Below are positions 43,784-53,390 of a stretch of DNA of 64,000 bases, one piece after another. A program made the position numbers and the translations under genes. The DNA comes from Flavobacterium alvei (GTDB lineage Bacteria; Bacteroidota; Bacteroidia; Flavobacteriales; Flavobacteriaceae). The stretch's first letter is position 1. The number at the start of each line of letters is the position of its first letter. The stretch lies in the NCBI RefSeq assembly GCF_002920895.1, contig NZ_PQVG01000001.1:186001-250000 (forward strand), written 5' to 3'. The notes beneath the pieces were generated by a model, which saw nothing but the letters and a program-made list of their open reading frames with translations, made no database searches and was not told the DNA's origin.

Positions 43784-45346
43784 ATGGACATTTTAACAAT
43801 AATTATTCTAGGAATTGCAGGTGTTGCAGGAGGTTTTGGTATAGCCAAAATAATAGAAAAAAGCAATATTTCTAACTTGATAAAGAACGCCAAAAAAGAA
43901 GCTGCTTCTATCCTAAAAGACGCTAATCTTGAGGCCGAAAACATCAAAAAAGACAAAATTCTTCAAGCTAAAGAGAAGTTTATTGAATTAAAATCAGAAC
44001 ATGAACAAGTTATTTTGTCTCGTGACCAAAAGATGGCTGAAGTCGAAAAAAGAATTAGAGATAAAGAATCTCAAGTTTCAAACGAATTATCAAAAGCCAA
44101 AAAGGTAAATGACGATTTTGAAGCAAAAACACTTGAATACAATGCTAAAATAGAAGCTTTAGATAAAAAACAAGCTGAAGTTGACAGATTGCACAAAAGT
44201 CAGTTGCAACAGCTTGAAGTAATTTCAGGATTATCAGCTGAGGAAGCAAAAAGTCAATTGGTAGAAGGTCTGAAAGCCGAAGCCAAAACCGAAGCGATGT
44301 CACACATTCAAGACACTATCGAAGAAGCCAAATTGACAGCACAACAAGAAGCCAAGAAAATCATTATCAACACCATTCAAAGAGTTGGAACTGAGGAAGC
44401 TGTAGAAAACTGCGTTTCTGTTTTCAACATCGAATCGGATGATGTGAAAGGTAGAATTATTGGTCGTGAAGGTAGAAACATTAGAGCCATTGAAGCCGCA
44501 ACAGGAGTTGAAATCATTGTTGACGATACTCCAGAAGCAATTATTCTTTCTTGTTTTGACCCAGTTCGTAGAGAAATTGCACGTTTGGCTTTGCATAAAT
44601 TGGTAACAGACGGAAGAATTCACCCTGCTCGAATTGAAGAAGTGGTAGCGAAAACTACCAAACAAATTGACGACGAAATTATCGAAGTTGGTAAACGTAC
44701 AGTTATTGACTTAGGTATTCACGGATTGCATCCTGAATTGATAAAAGTAGTAGGTAGAATGAAATACCGTTCGTCTTACGGACAAAACTTATTGCAACAC
44801 TCTCGCGAAGTTTCTAAACTTTGTGGAATTATGGCAGCCGAATTAGGTTTGAACGTTAAACTAGCTAAAAGAGCTGGTTTGCTTCACGATATTGGTAAAG
44901 TTCCAGATGCTGAAAGTGATTTGCCTCACGCTTTGTTAGGAATGCAATGGGCCGAAAAATATGGCGAAAAAGAAGAAGTTTGCAACGCAATTGGAGCACA
45001 CCACGACGAAATTGAAATGAAATCATTGTTATCTCCAATTATTCAGGTTTGTGATGCTATTTCAGGTGCAAGACCAGGTGCAAGAAGACAAGTTTTAGAT
45101 TCTTATATCCAACGTTTGAAAGATTTAGAAGAAGTAGCTTATGGATTTGGTGGCGTGAAAAATGCTTATGCCATTCAAGCCGGTAGAGAACTTCGCGTTA
45201 TTGTAGAAAGCGAGAAAGTATCAGATGAAAATGCAGCCACTTTATCTTTTGAAATTTCTCAAAAAATCCAAACAGAAATGACTTATCCAGGTCAAGTAAA
45301 AGTTACTGTAATTAGAGAGACTCGAGCGGTTAATATCGCTAAATAA
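43784..45346 (+). CDS. rny: Ribonuclease Y
   Basis: 520 residues. One N-terminal membrane helix (about 3-21), a long coiled coil (30-160), KH domain (about 210-272, [24 protein letters not shown]) and HD domain with [13 protein letters not shown]. It is the membrane-bound endoribonuclease that starts mRNA decay. It directly follows the 6S RNA gene with a spacer of 26 bp and ends in a hairpin terminator. Confidence 0.97.
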   Translation: MDILTIIILGIAGVAGGFGIAKIIEKSNISNLIKNAKKEAASILKDANLEAENIKKDKILQAKEKFIELKSEHEQVILSRDQKMAEVEKRIRDKESQVSNELSKAKKVNDDFEAKTLEYNAKIEALDKKQAEVDRLHKSQLQQLEVISGLSAEEAKSQLVEGLKAEAKTEAMSHIQDTIEEAKLTAQQEAKKIIINTIQRVGTEEAVENCVSVFNIESDDVKGRIIGREGRNIRAIEAATGVEIIVDDTPEAIILSCFDPVRREIARLALHKLVTDGRIHPARIEEVVAKTTKQIDDEIIEVGKRTVIDLGIHGLHPELIKVVGRMKYRSSYGQNLLQHSREVSKLCGIMAAELGLNVKLAKRAGLLHDIGKVPDAESDLPHALLGMQWAEKYGEKEEVCNAIGAHHDEIEMKSLLSPIIQVCDAISGARPGARRQVLDSYIQRLKDLEEVAYGFGGVKNAYAIQAGRELRVIVESEKVSDENAATLSFEISQKIQTEMTYPGQVKVTVIRETRAVNIAK

Positions 45347-45359
45347 ATCCTTACCCCAG

Positions 45360-45377
45360 CCCTCTCTAAGGAGAGGG
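45360..45377. repeat. CCCTCTC-N4-GAGAGGG palindrome (REP-like)
   Basis: A GC-rich 7-bp stem in a context of CCCCAGCCCTCTCTAAGGAGAGGGAGTGG, between the rny stop and its terminator. The wording matches a repeat I know from many flavobacterial intergenic regions. It has no following T-run. Confidence 0.65.
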
Positions 45378-45386
45378 AGTGGAAAT

Positions 45387-45432
45387 AAAAATTCCAAATT
45401 CCAATAGTTTTATATTGGTATTTGGAATTTTT
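45387..45432 (+). terminator. Terminator after rny
   Basis: AAATTCCAAATTCCAATA and TATTGGTATTTGGAATTT pair (one mismatch) around a short loop and end in a T-run. It probably serves rny; the opposite histidine kinase gene ends just beyond it. Confidence 0.75.
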
Positions 45433-45456
45433 TATTTTCTGGACTTATTTGAAAGA

Positions 45457-46962
45457 TTAATTTTCAAAAGTAATTTTAAAAGTAGTGCCTTTGCCAACTT
45501 CGCTTTCAACTTCTATTGAACCATTCATAGCTTCTATTTGGTTTTTAGTAATATAAAGCCCCATTCCGCGTGATTTTACATGTTGATGAAAAGTTTTATA
45601 CAGTCCAAATAATGTATCTCCATATTTATCTAAATCGATACCCAAGCCATTATCCGAAATACTCAGCACTTTTTTGCCATTCTCTACATAGAAATCATAT
45701 TCAATTAAACAAACCCTTTCAGTGTGTGAATATTTAATGGCATTGGTGGTTAAATTTTGCAAAACACTTTCAAGATATGCCGAATTAAAATGTACTACAA
45801 CATCCTTGGGAATGCGGTTCTTGAATAGTACTTTTTTACCAGAATATAAATTGGAAACCTTTAATGTTTTTTCTAAATAATCATTCAAATTAAGAGGCTC
45901 TTTTTTGATATTCAAATTATTCTGAATATCAACAATTTGAGACAGATTAGCAATTGTACAATTCAAATCATTTGAAACGGTTCTCAAATGCTCTAAAAAC
46001 TCCTTTTTAGTTTCGTTGTCTTCCTCAATTTCAATAAAATCGAGCAATGATTTAATATTTCCTGCATGAGTATTTAAATTGTGTGAAACTATATAAGAAA
46101 AATTCAAAAGCCTTCTATTATGTTCCTCGAACAATTCGGTAGTTTTTATTAGTTCTAATTCCTTTTCTTTTTGTGCCGAAATATCTGTATGAGTCCCAAT
46201 TACGCGCAAAGGTTTTCCGTCCAAGTCTCGTTCAATTACTTTACCCCGATCTAATATCCACTTATATTTTCCGTTGGCAGTCAAAACCCGGTGATAATTT
46301 TCATAAAATGGAACGATATTGTCAAAATGCTTCTGGATATCCGAATAATATTTTGCTAAATCATCGGGATGAACAATTTTGTCCCAACGTTCTGGATTGT
46401 CAAAAACATCTGTCGATTCTAAGTCAAGAATTTTTAATGATTGGGAAGAATAAAACACTTTATCGGTTCTCAAGTCCCAATCCCATACTCCAGCTGTAGA
46501 TGCCTCTAAAGCAAACTGGAATCGTTCCTCCGAAATTTCAAGTTCTAGTTCCTGTTTTTTAATTTCAGTTATATCAGAAACTCTACCATAAAAAACAACA
46601 CTACCATCATCTAAGGCCTCTGTTCTAGCTGAAATTTTGAGCCATCTTAACCCTTTAATTGGCAACAAAACTCGAAACTTAGGTTCCCATCTTCCAATAC
46701 TTTTTTTCGCATAAACTAAAGATTGAAAAAAAGAATCACGATCTTCTTGAATTATTCTATCATAAATAGATTGTTTATTGTCGTTGGTAAAATCTTCTGA
46801 AGATAATTCTACTATTTGAAGAATAGATGAGCTTATTAAAGAGAAAGTATATTTATTGAACGGATCAATTGAAAACTGAAATATTAAATCAGGAGTTTCT
46901 TTAAATAATTTGCTGTAAAAATAATTTAAATCATCGGAATTTTTGTCCTTAGAAAAAATCAT
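45457..46962 (-). CDS. PAS-PAS sensor histidine kinase
   Basis: 501 residues, soluble. Two PAS domains (about 15-140 and 146-268; the second has WDWDLRTDKVFYS and PFYENYHRVLTANGKYKW) precede the dimerisation helix with the phosphoacceptor in NFSYIVSHNLNTHAGNIKSL, then a HATPase domain with NLTTNAIKYS, SDNGLGIDLDKYG (G1) and KSRGMGLYITKNQIE (G2). No membrane segment, so it senses something inside the cell. No response regulator gene is adjacent, so it is an orphan kinase. Confidence 0.92.
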   Translation of the reverse strand: MIFSKDKNSDDLNYFYSKLFKETPDLIFQFSIDPFNKYTFSLISSSILQIVELSSEDFTNDNKQSIYDRIIQEDRDSFFQSLVYAKKSIGRWEPKFRVLLPIKGLRWLKISARTEALDDGSVVFYGRVSDITEIKKQELELEISEERFQFALEASTAGVWDWDLRTDKVFYSSQSLKILDLESTDVFDNPERWDKIVHPDDLAKYYSDIQKHFDNIVPFYENYHRVLTANGKYKWILDRGKVIERDLDGKPLRVIGTHTDISAQKEKELELIKTTELFEEHNRRLLNFSYIVSHNLNTHAGNIKSLLDFIEIEEDNETKKEFLEHLRTVSNDLNCTIANLSQIVDIQNNLNIKKEPLNLNDYLEKTLKVSNLYSGKKVLFKNRIPKDVVVHFNSAYLESVLQNLTTNAIKYSHTERVCLIEYDFYVENGKKVLSISDNGLGIDLDKYGDTLFGLYKTFHQHVKSRGMGLYITKNQIEAMNGSIEVESEVGKGTTFKITFEN

Positions 46963-47143
46963 AACTATTTTTAAATTAAGATTAAAACAAATAAGTTACA
47001 GACAACTTCATCACCAAATACAAGACAAAACTAAAAAAAACAATTTAAGTAGCATTATCTTAACAATACAAATGAGACTAATAAATCTCGAAAAAAGTTA
47101 CCTTTAGACAAATGTATGGTTTTAAATTAATTATACAAAAAAG

Positions 47144-48040
47144 TTATCCTCTTGGATGAAAATTATTAATGACTTCAGTCAAAAATTTCCTGTCTAAATG
47201 CACGTATATTTCTGTCGTTGTAATCGATTCGTGCCCCAACATTAACTGAATCGAACGCAAATCGGCGCCATTTTCGAGGAGATGTGTCGCAAACGAATGT
47301 CGCAAGGTATGTGGGCTGATACTTTTTTTTAATCCAATTGCAGCAGTTAGGTTTTTAATTATTGTAAAAACCATTGCTCGTGTCAACTGATTTCCTCTTC
47401 TATTTAAGAACAAAGTATCTTCTTGGCCTTTCTTTATATTCAATTCAGATCTCTTATAATCTCTATAAATTTGGATGTATTTTTGCGTCAATTTCCCCAC
47501 AGGAACAAATCGTTGTTTATTGCCCTTACCCGTAATTTTGATAAAACCTTCTTCAAAAAACAAGTCCGAAATTTTAAGCGTAATCAATTCCGAAACTCGA
47601 AGTCCACAACCATAAAGTGTTTCCAACATCGCCCTGTTTCGTTCTCCTTCGTTCGAACTTAAATCTATGGCGGCAATTAAAGCATCAATTTCTTCAACCG
47701 TTAAAGTATCTGGCAGTTTCCTCCCTGTTTTGGGGGTTTCAATCAATTCCATTGGATTATCTGTTCGATAATCTTCGAAGATTAAATAGCTAAAAAAACT
47801 TTTTAAGCCCGAAATAATTCTAGCCTGCGAACGAGGATTTACCTCTTTTGAAACACTATAAATGAATTGCTGAATGGTTTCTTCACTAATTTTTAATGGC
47901 GAAACCGAAATATTATTTTCGTCCAAAAAAAGGCACAAACGCTCGATATCAAAAGAATAATTGTCGATAGTATTTTTCGACAATCCCCTTTCAATCCTCA
48001 AATAAGATTGAAAATTTTTAATATCAGTTCTCCAATTCAT
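47144..48040 (-). CDS. xerD: Site-specific tyrosine recombinase XerD
   Basis: 298 residues, normal length. N-terminal SAM-like DNA-binding part (1-100), catalytic part with R148 (LRVSELI), K172, H244, R247 (HTLRHSF), H270 and nucleophile Y279 (EIYVHLD), all present. With XerC it resolves chromosome dimers at dif. It is chromosomal housekeeping and not a sign of a mobile element. I recall aroQ close to xerD in relatives; here two barrel genes lie between them. Confidence 0.95.
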   Translation of the reverse strand: MNWRTDIKNFQSYLRIERGLSKNTIDNYSFDIERLCLFLDENNISVSPLKISEETIQQFIYSVSKEVNPRSQARIISGLKSFFSYLIFEDYRTDNPMELIETPKTGRKLPDTLTVEEIDALIAAIDLSSNEGERNRAMLETLYGCGLRVSELITLKISDLFFEEGFIKITGKGNKQRFVPVGKLTQKYIQIYRDYKRSELNIKKGQEDTLFLNRRGNQLTRAMVFTIIKNLTAAIGLKKSISPHTLRHSFATHLLENGADLRSIQLMLGHESITTTEIYVHLDRKFLTEVINNFHPRG

Positions 48041-48164
48041 ATATTGATATTTATTGTTTTTTATCGGTCATATGTAATTCGCAAATCATCATTGGTTCTT
48101 GGGACAAATAATCGGTATTGCTCATTTCATAGAAGCAAAGTAAAGCTATTTTTAGACATAAAAA

Positions 48165-48187
48165 AACCACGCAAAAATTGCGTGGTT
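48165..48187 (-). terminator. Terminator of the barrel gene
   Basis: AACCACGCAA/TTGCGTGGTT (10-bp perfect stem, 3-base loop) is followed on the minus strand by T's. It lies 26 bp after the original stop of the broken outer-membrane protein gene, consistent with the 48213 end. Confidence 0.88.
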
Positions 48188-48212
48188 AGATGCTATATGT
48201 TCAATCAAGATG

Positions 48213-48831
48213 TTATCTACCCCATTTTCCACCACCTACAAAGAATCCAATATGAATCCCTAAATAAGCATTTTTTGCTGTTCCAACTTTAGCTCCATTA
48301 ACATCTTCTATATCAGATTCAGGAAGAAAATTATACTCTAACCCCATTCTAAAACCTGCCCATTCTAAAACCTGCCCATTCAAAACCTCCACGAATTAAA
48401 CCCCCAAATACGCCAGATACAGCAGGATTTAATTCAGTAGAAGTACCCCCATTAACATCAGCATCATCCAATTCAACATTTGCAAGAGAATAATAACCAA
48501 CACCACCTCCAATATAAGGTGCAAAAGAACTTCCTGATTTGTGAAAATAATAATCATACGTCCCTACATAAGAACCAATACCAGCAACTTTTGCAGTAAA
48601 TTCATCATTATTATTAGTCACCAAATCACGAACTACTGCGGCTCCACCAAGGCGTAACCCTACATTCATGTTGTCTTTTATATTAAACTTAGGTTCAAGA
48701 GAAACTAATCCTCCTCCACCTCCACCTGCTGGCACATAACCAAAATCTAAACCTACTCTAAACTTTCCAGCTTCTTGTGAATAGCCGTTAGCAAACAGCA
48801 AAACAGCAACTAATAAAATAATTTTTCTCAT
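48213..48831 (-). pseudogene. Outer-membrane beta-barrel protein gene, frameshifted by 16-bp tandem duplication
   Basis: The first part encodes a signal peptide (MRKIILLVAVLLFANGYSQ) and a barrel (APYIGGGVGYYSLANVE) up to GGFEWAGFRMG, then hits an early stop at 48349. A 16-base unit (CATTCTAAAACCTGCC on the plus strand) is present twice, at 48345-48360 and 48361-48376. Removing one copy restores the frame through LEYNFLPESDIEDVNGAKVG and AYLGIHIGFFVGGGKWGR to the stop at 48213; 619 minus 16 bases is 603, exactly 201 codons. So this is a recent frameshift or a reversible slippage switch. The truncated product would lose its last strands. Confidence 0.9.
48343..48381. repeat. 16-bp tandem duplication, 2.4 copies
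   Basis: Sequence with a period of 16 runs from 48343 to 48381. One extra 16-bp unit is present compared with the restored reading frame of the barrel gene. Short CCCATTC words at both ends of the ancestral segment would favour slipped-strand replication. Confidence 0.9.
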
Positions 48832-49000
48832 GATTTTTTAAGATTAATTTTTGTAAATTTTTCTTAAAAATAGTATTTTCCTTTTTAATAAAATAAATCG
48901 CCACATCAAGTTATTAACAAATACGAAATCAGTAAAAGTTAAATTTTACAATAATCAAATAATTTTAGCGTTAAAAAAACAACCCAAAATTTATATCATT

Positions 49001-49543
49001 ATGAAAAAGACACATTTAATTACCTTCGCTTTACTACTCTTTGCAATGAACACTCAAGCGCAGTTATTACAAATTGGTGCAAAAGCCGGTTTAAATTACG
49101 CCAACTTTTCTGGAACTGAAATTCAAACTGATGCTATAACAAGCTATCACGCTGGTTTGATAGCAGAAGTTAAACTCCTTGACAAATTTGCCATCCAACC
49201 CGAATTGCTGTACACTACACAAGGAGCTACATATAAAACAGCTTTGGGAGATGTTAAAAATGAGTTGGGCTATATTGCCATTCCAGTTTTAGCAAAAATC
49301 TATTTAAGCAAATCATTTAGTTTAGAATTGGGCCCTCAAGCTTCGTTTTTATTGAGCGAAAAAGACAAATTTAATGTCAATGACGCCAATACATTTGACT
49401 TTGCTGTTGACGCTGGTTTGAGTTTTAAAATCACCAAAAGCCTCTTCATTCAAGGACGCTATGTTCTTGGATTGACGGAAGTTTCAACTAACGCCGATGC
49501 CAAAAACTCGGTACTTCAATTTTCAGCAGGACTTATGTTTTAA
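49001..49543 (+). CDS. Outer-membrane beta-barrel porin-family protein
   Basis: 180 residues. Signal peptide about 1-20 (LLLFAMNTQA), then alternating strands with GAKAGLNYANFSG, FAIQPELLYTTQGATYKT, LELGPQASFLLSE and a final ...VLQFSAGLMF aromatic end, the eight-stranded OMP_b-brl family pattern. Surface location predicted; no function known. Divergent to the broken barrel gene across a 169-bp spacer; a terminator follows. Confidence 0.88.
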   Translation: MKKTHLITFALLLFAMNTQAQLLQIGAKAGLNYANFSGTEIQTDAITSYHAGLIAEVKLLDKFAIQPELLYTTQGATYKTALGDVKNELGYIAIPVLAKIYLSKSFSLELGPQASFLLSEKDKFNVNDANTFDFAVDAGLSFKITKSLFIQGRYVLGLTEVSTNADAKNSVLQFSAGLMF

Positions 49544-49569
49544 CAAAATTTAAAATTATTCGTGATTTA

Positions 49570-49598
49570 AAACCGTTCTTTATTGGAACGGTTTTTTT
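49570..49598 (+). terminator. Terminator after the barrel gene at 49001
   Basis: AAACCGTTC (49570-49578) pairs with GAACGGTTT (49586-49594) around a 7-base loop and runs into a T tract. It separates the porin gene from aroQ. Confidence 0.88.
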
Positions 49599-49619
49599 AT
49601 TTTTACGAAAATTATTTTT

Positions 49620-50033
49620 ATGAAAATTGGTATTATCAACGGACCCAACCTCAACTTATTAGGAAAACGCGAACCAGAAATTTACGGAAGCCAAACTTTT
49701 GAAGATTATCTTGAAATCTTGAAAAGCAAATTTCCAAACGTAGAATTGACTTATTTTCAAAGCAATATCGAAGGCGAATTGATAGGTAAAATTCAAGAAT
49801 TTGGTTTTTCTTACCAGGGCATTATTCTCAATGCTGGTGCTTACACCCATACTTCCATAGGCATTGGCGATGCCATAAAATCAATAACAACTCCAGTGGT
49901 TGAAGTACATATTTCGAATACTTTTTCGAGAGAAAGTTTCCGTCACCAATCTTATATTTCAGGAAATGCCAAAGGAGTTATTCTTGGTTTTGGAATGAAA
50001 AGCTACGAATTGGCAATACAATCGTTTTTGTAA
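49620..50033 (+). CDS. aroQ: Type II 3-dehydroquinate dehydratase
   Basis: 137 residues, normal length for this dodecameric enzyme. Catalytic Tyr is in KREPEIYGSQTF (Y22); NGPNLNLLGKRE, GIILNAGAYTHTSIGIGDAI and VVEVHISNTFSRESFRHQSYI carry the remaining active-site residues (H near 97 and R near 108). It dehydrates 3-dehydroquinate in the shikimate pathway. Confidence 0.96.
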   Translation: MKIGIINGPNLNLLGKREPEIYGSQTFEDYLEILKSKFPNVELTYFQSNIEGELIGKIQEFGFSYQGIILNAGAYTHTSIGIGDAIKSITTPVVEVHISNTFSRESFRHQSYISGNAKGVILGFGMKSYELAIQSFL

Positions 50034-50106
50034 TTCTAATAATTTCTTTATAATCTCTTTAGCATTTAAATAACAAAATTTTGTGATTGTAATTGAGTCC
50101 TACTTG

Positions 50107-50114
50107 TATATTTG
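50107..50114 (+). promoter_or_regulatory. -7 element TATATTTG before the DUF5686 gene
   Basis: TATATTTG lies 17 bp before the ATG at 50132. It falls in the open frame upstream of that ATG, supporting the shorter start. Confidence 0.55.
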
Positions 50115-50131
50115 TAGGAAAAAATTACCGT

Positions 50132-52618
50132 ATGAAAAATTTCTACTTGCTTCTGTTTTTGTTAGTTTCGTTTTTTTCTTTTGCCCAAATTAGAGGAACC
50201 ATTACTGACAACAAAGGAATTCCGCTTTCGCTGGTTACTGTTTTAGAAGAGAACACTTATAACGGAACTTCCTCGAACGAGAAAGGCAATTATGAATTGA
50301 ACATCAAAAAAACGGGAAATCACACTCTAGTTTTCCAATATTTGGGATACAAAACCCAAAAAATAACGGTTACAATTGACCAATTTCCTTTTACACAAAA
50401 CATAAAATTAGTCGAAGAAAATCTGTCGCTTTCTGAAGTCGTTATTAATTCTAAAGACAATCCGGCCAATGCCGTAATTCGACACGCCATTAAAAGCAAA
50501 AAAGAAAACTCCGAAAAAACAGCTCGTTTCAAAGCCGATTTTTATTCGCGTGGCATTTTCAAAGTCAAAGATTTACCCAAAAAAATATTAGGACAAAAAA
50601 TTGGTGATTTAGACGGCGCAGTCGATTCAACTGGAACTGGGATTATCTATTTATCGGAAACCGTTTCGAAAATTATTTTTGAAAAACCCGACAATTTAAA
50701 AGAGCGAATTATTGCTTCGAAAATTAGCGGAGACAATAAAGGCTTCAGTTACAACACAGCTCGCTCGACGATTTATGATTTTTATGACAATACTTTGGAC
50801 TTCAACAGCAAGATGATTTCGCCCATTGCCGACAATGCTTTCAACTATTATAAATACAAATTAGAAGGTACTTTTCAGGACGAAAACAACCTGATGATCA
50901 ACAAAATTAAGGTTATTGCCAAGCGAGATGCCGAACCAGTTTTTGAAGGTTACATTTATATCGTGGAAGATTCTTGGGCTATTTACGCCGTTGATTTAGA
51001 CATCAAAGGCTACAGAATGCACCAAGAATTTGTGGATGTAATGAAATTGAAACAAAATTTTAGTTACAACAAAAACAATCGCATTTGGGCAAAAACCACT
51101 CAAAGTCTTGAATTTTCGGCGGGTATTTTTGGTATAAAATTCAACGGAAAATTCTCTTATGTTTACAGCAATTACGAATTCGAAAAAGCGTTTGCCAAAA
51201 AGACTTTTACCAATGAAATAGTAAGTTTTGAAGACAATTCCAACAAAAAAGACACGCTGTTTTGGAATAAAATCAGACCCATTCCTCTTACTCTCGAAGA
51301 GAATACCGATTACATAAAAAAAGACAGCGTTCACACTGTTCGAAACTCCAAAAAATATCTGGATTCGATAGACAAGAAAGACAATAAATTCAAATTTTTG
51401 AGTCCCATTACAGGCTACAGCTGGAAAAACAGTTACCAAAAAAAATCATTCCGTTACGATGGTTTGCTCAATTTATCTTCGTTGAGTTTCAACACCGTTC
51501 AGGGTTGGAATCTGGATTCTGGATTTTCTTTTCGAAATTGGAAACAGCAGGAAGAAAAAGGAAAATCGACCTCCATCAGCACCAAATTCAATTACGGATT
51601 TTCAGACGATAGACTGCGAGTTACCGCCGATTATTACCATCGATTCAACAACCAGAATTATGCAACACTATCGGTTTTTGGCGGAACAAAAGTCAATCAA
51701 TTCAATCCCGAAGAACCCATTTCAAGTTTCATAAACACCGTAAGCACCTTATTTTTTGAAGACAATTATATGAAATTGTACAACAAAGAATTTGCTGGAG
51801 CTACTTATGGTCAAGACGTGGGAAATAATTTTTATCTAAAAGGAACTTTAGAATACCAGCAACGAAAACCTTTGTTCAACACGACCGATTATACATTTAT
51901 CAAAAGTGACGACGTTTATAGTTCCAATAATCCGTTGTTGCCCGACGATAATTTGACTCCAGCAATTGAACAACATCATCTTACGAAAGCTTCTGTTTTT
52001 GCAAAAATAAATTTCGGAAACAAATACATTTCGAGACCTGACGGAAAATTAAATATCCGAAACTACGACTATCCTACTTTGACTTTTGGTTACGAAAACG
52101 CCTTTGCATCCAATGAAAGCAAATACGAATACCAATTGATTACGGGTCAAGTTAGATATGATTTTGATGCGGGAAACAAAGGAACTTTGGGGACAAACCT
52201 GAAAGCAGGAACTTTCATTCACGGTGATAATATCTCGTTTGTGGATTACAAACACTTCAACGGAAACAGAACCCACGTGGGAACCAGCGACCGTTATTTG
52301 AACGTTTTCAACTTAATGCCATACTATTCGAATAGCACAAATAAATCCTATTTCGAAGCACATTTGGAGCACAACGACAAAGGTTATATTATGAATAAAA
52401 TTCCTTTATTGAACAAATTAAACTCGACTTTGGTCTTAGGATTTCACTCTCTTGCCGTTCCCGACACAAAACCATACACCGAATTTACTGTTGGTTTGGA
52501 CAATCTAGGTTTTGGAAAATTAAAGGTATTCCGCTTTGATTATGTGCATTCTTTCCAAAACGGAATTCAAGAAAACGGTGTTGTTTTTGGTTTGAAAATT
52601 TTGAATGTTTTGGAGTAG
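50132..52618 (+). CDS. DUF5686 outer-membrane protein with carboxypeptidase regulatory-like domain
   Basis: About 828 residues from the ATG at 50132 (MKNFYLLLFLLVSFFSFAQ, a signal peptide); an upstream in-frame non-ATG start at 50093 is rejected because a promoter element lies inside. The carboxypeptidase regulatory-like domain covers about 20-95 (IRGTITDNKGIPLSLVTVL), after which comes a long beta-rich DUF5686 region with barrel-like C-terminus (GLDNLGFGKLKVFRFDYVHS). A TonB-independent outer-membrane protein is likely. Function unknown; it is conserved in flavobacteria as a stand-alone gene. Confidence 0.88.
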   Translation: MKNFYLLLFLLVSFFSFAQIRGTITDNKGIPLSLVTVLEENTYNGTSSNEKGNYELNIKKTGNHTLVFQYLGYKTQKITVTIDQFPFTQNIKLVEENLSLSEVVINSKDNPANAVIRHAIKSKKENSEKTARFKADFYSRGIFKVKDLPKKILGQKIGDLDGAVDSTGTGIIYLSETVSKIIFEKPDNLKERIIASKISGDNKGFSYNTARSTIYDFYDNTLDFNSKMISPIADNAFNYYKYKLEGTFQDENNLMINKIKVIAKRDAEPVFEGYIYIVEDSWAIYAVDLDIKGYRMHQEFVDVMKLKQNFSYNKNNRIWAKTTQSLEFSAGIFGIKFNGKFSYVYSNYEFEKAFAKKTFTNEIVSFEDNSNKKDTLFWNKIRPIPLTLEENTDYIKKDSVHTVRNSKKYLDSIDKKDNKFKFLSPITGYSWKNSYQKKSFRYDGLLNLSSLSFNTVQGWNLDSGFSFRNWKQQEEKGKSTSISTKFNYGFSDDRLRVTADYYHRFNNQNYATLSVFGGTKVNQFNPEEPISSFINTVSTLFFEDNYMKLYNKEFAGATYGQDVGNNFYLKGTLEYQQRKPLFNTTDYTFIKSDDVYSSNNPLLPDDNLTPAIEQHHLTKASVFAKINFGNKYISRPDGKLNIRNYDYPTLTFGYENAFASNESKYEYQLITGQVRYDFDAGNKGTLGTNLKAGTFIHGDNISFVDYKHFNGNRTHVGTSDRYLNVFNLMPYYSNSTNKSYFEAHLEHNDKGYIMNKIPLLNKLNSTLVLGFHSLAVPDTKPYTEFTVGLDNLGFGKLKVFRFDYVHSFQNGIQENGVVFGLKILNVLE

Positions 52619-52638
52619 AGTTTTTGGATGAATTTAGC

Positions 52639-52646
52639 TATATTTG
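52639..52646 (+). promoter_or_regulatory. -7 element TATATTTG upstream of the small exported protein gene
   Basis: A TAnnTTTG match 111 bp before the ATG at 52757. The intended leader would contain a small hairpin (GTCTGA/TCAGAC, 52703-52719). Confidence 0.4.
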
Positions 52647-52756
52647 AGAATAAATAAACACTAAAGTTTATCAGACAAAGCGAACCAATTTAGGGGTGAA
52701 AAGTCTGATTATGTCAGACCTTATAAGTTTTGGCTAATTTTAAAACCCAGCAAACA

Positions 52757-53236
52757 ATGAAACGAAATCTATTTTTTGTGCTTTTAATTTTTATCGGATT
52801 TAATCTTAATGCACAAAAATCCGGAATTGAATTTTTCTTTGTAGAAAATTATAAAAACTTAAATTCTGATTGTAAATATTGTTTCGACTTGGAAACTGCT
52901 AATTTGGAGTCAATTCCAATATTAAATGAGGAAGATATCAAGCATTTTAATTGGAAGGATCAACAAATAATTTTAACAGAAAAAGGGAAACATAAATTTA
53001 CAGATTTGAAAATTCCTTTATCGGGATTACCAATAGTAATCACTCTAAATGGAAGAAAAATTTATGGTCTTTGGTTTTGGAATGCAGTATCTTCTTTTGG
53101 TTGTGATAGAGTATTTGCTTTTCCAACCATTGATTTTAAAATCCAATTTGGTTTGCCTAAAAATTATAGTTTTGGAACAGATCCGAGGTTTGATGAAAAA
53201 CTTAGAGAATATGTGGTTTCCAAATATAATCAATAA
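52757..53236 (+). CDS. Small exported hypothetical protein
   Basis: About 159 residues from ATG at 52757 (MKRNLFFVLLIFIGFNLNAQ, signal peptide). The frame is open further up to a TTG at 52730 but the signal begins at 52757. The mature part has two cysteines close together (CKYC) and a third in FGCDRVFAF; the rest is beta-rich. I do not recognise the family. It sits alone between the DUF5686 gene and the CDF gene. Confidence 0.7.
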   Translation: MKRNLFFVLLIFIGFNLNAQKSGIEFFFVENYKNLNSDCKYCFDLETANLESIPILNEEDIKHFNWKDQQIILTEKGKHKFTDLKIPLSGLPIVITLNGRKIYGLWFWNAVSSFGCDRVFAFPTIDFKIQFGLPKNYSFGTDPRFDEKLREYVVSKYNQ

Positions 53237-53390
53237 AAACAACGGCAAACAGTTACTACGGATTTGGGCAATTGGCTTAATGGAAAACTGGTTTGTATTT
53301 GTGATATTTTGGCAGATCCGAAAGACACTATCCTAAAAAGTGTGTAAGTTTAAAATATATTGGTTTAAAAAACCATTTCAACTGAAATTT

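Noticed and set aside
44300..44665. 121-codon antisense frame over rny
   Set aside because: Frame opened by the codon bias of rny; no start or promoter of its own.
47144..48040. Tyrosine recombinase as integrase of a mobile island
   Set aside because: It has the length and motifs of housekeeping XerD and no attachment repeats or cargo around it.
50996..51439. 147-codon antisense frame in the DUF5686 gene
   Set aside because: Phe/Val-rich translation typical of an antisense shadow; no homology cues.
53049..53336. 95-codon plus-strand frame overlapping the end of the small exported protein gene
   Set aside because: Out of frame with the gene that has a clear signal peptide and the product looks like low-complexity hydrophobic sequence.
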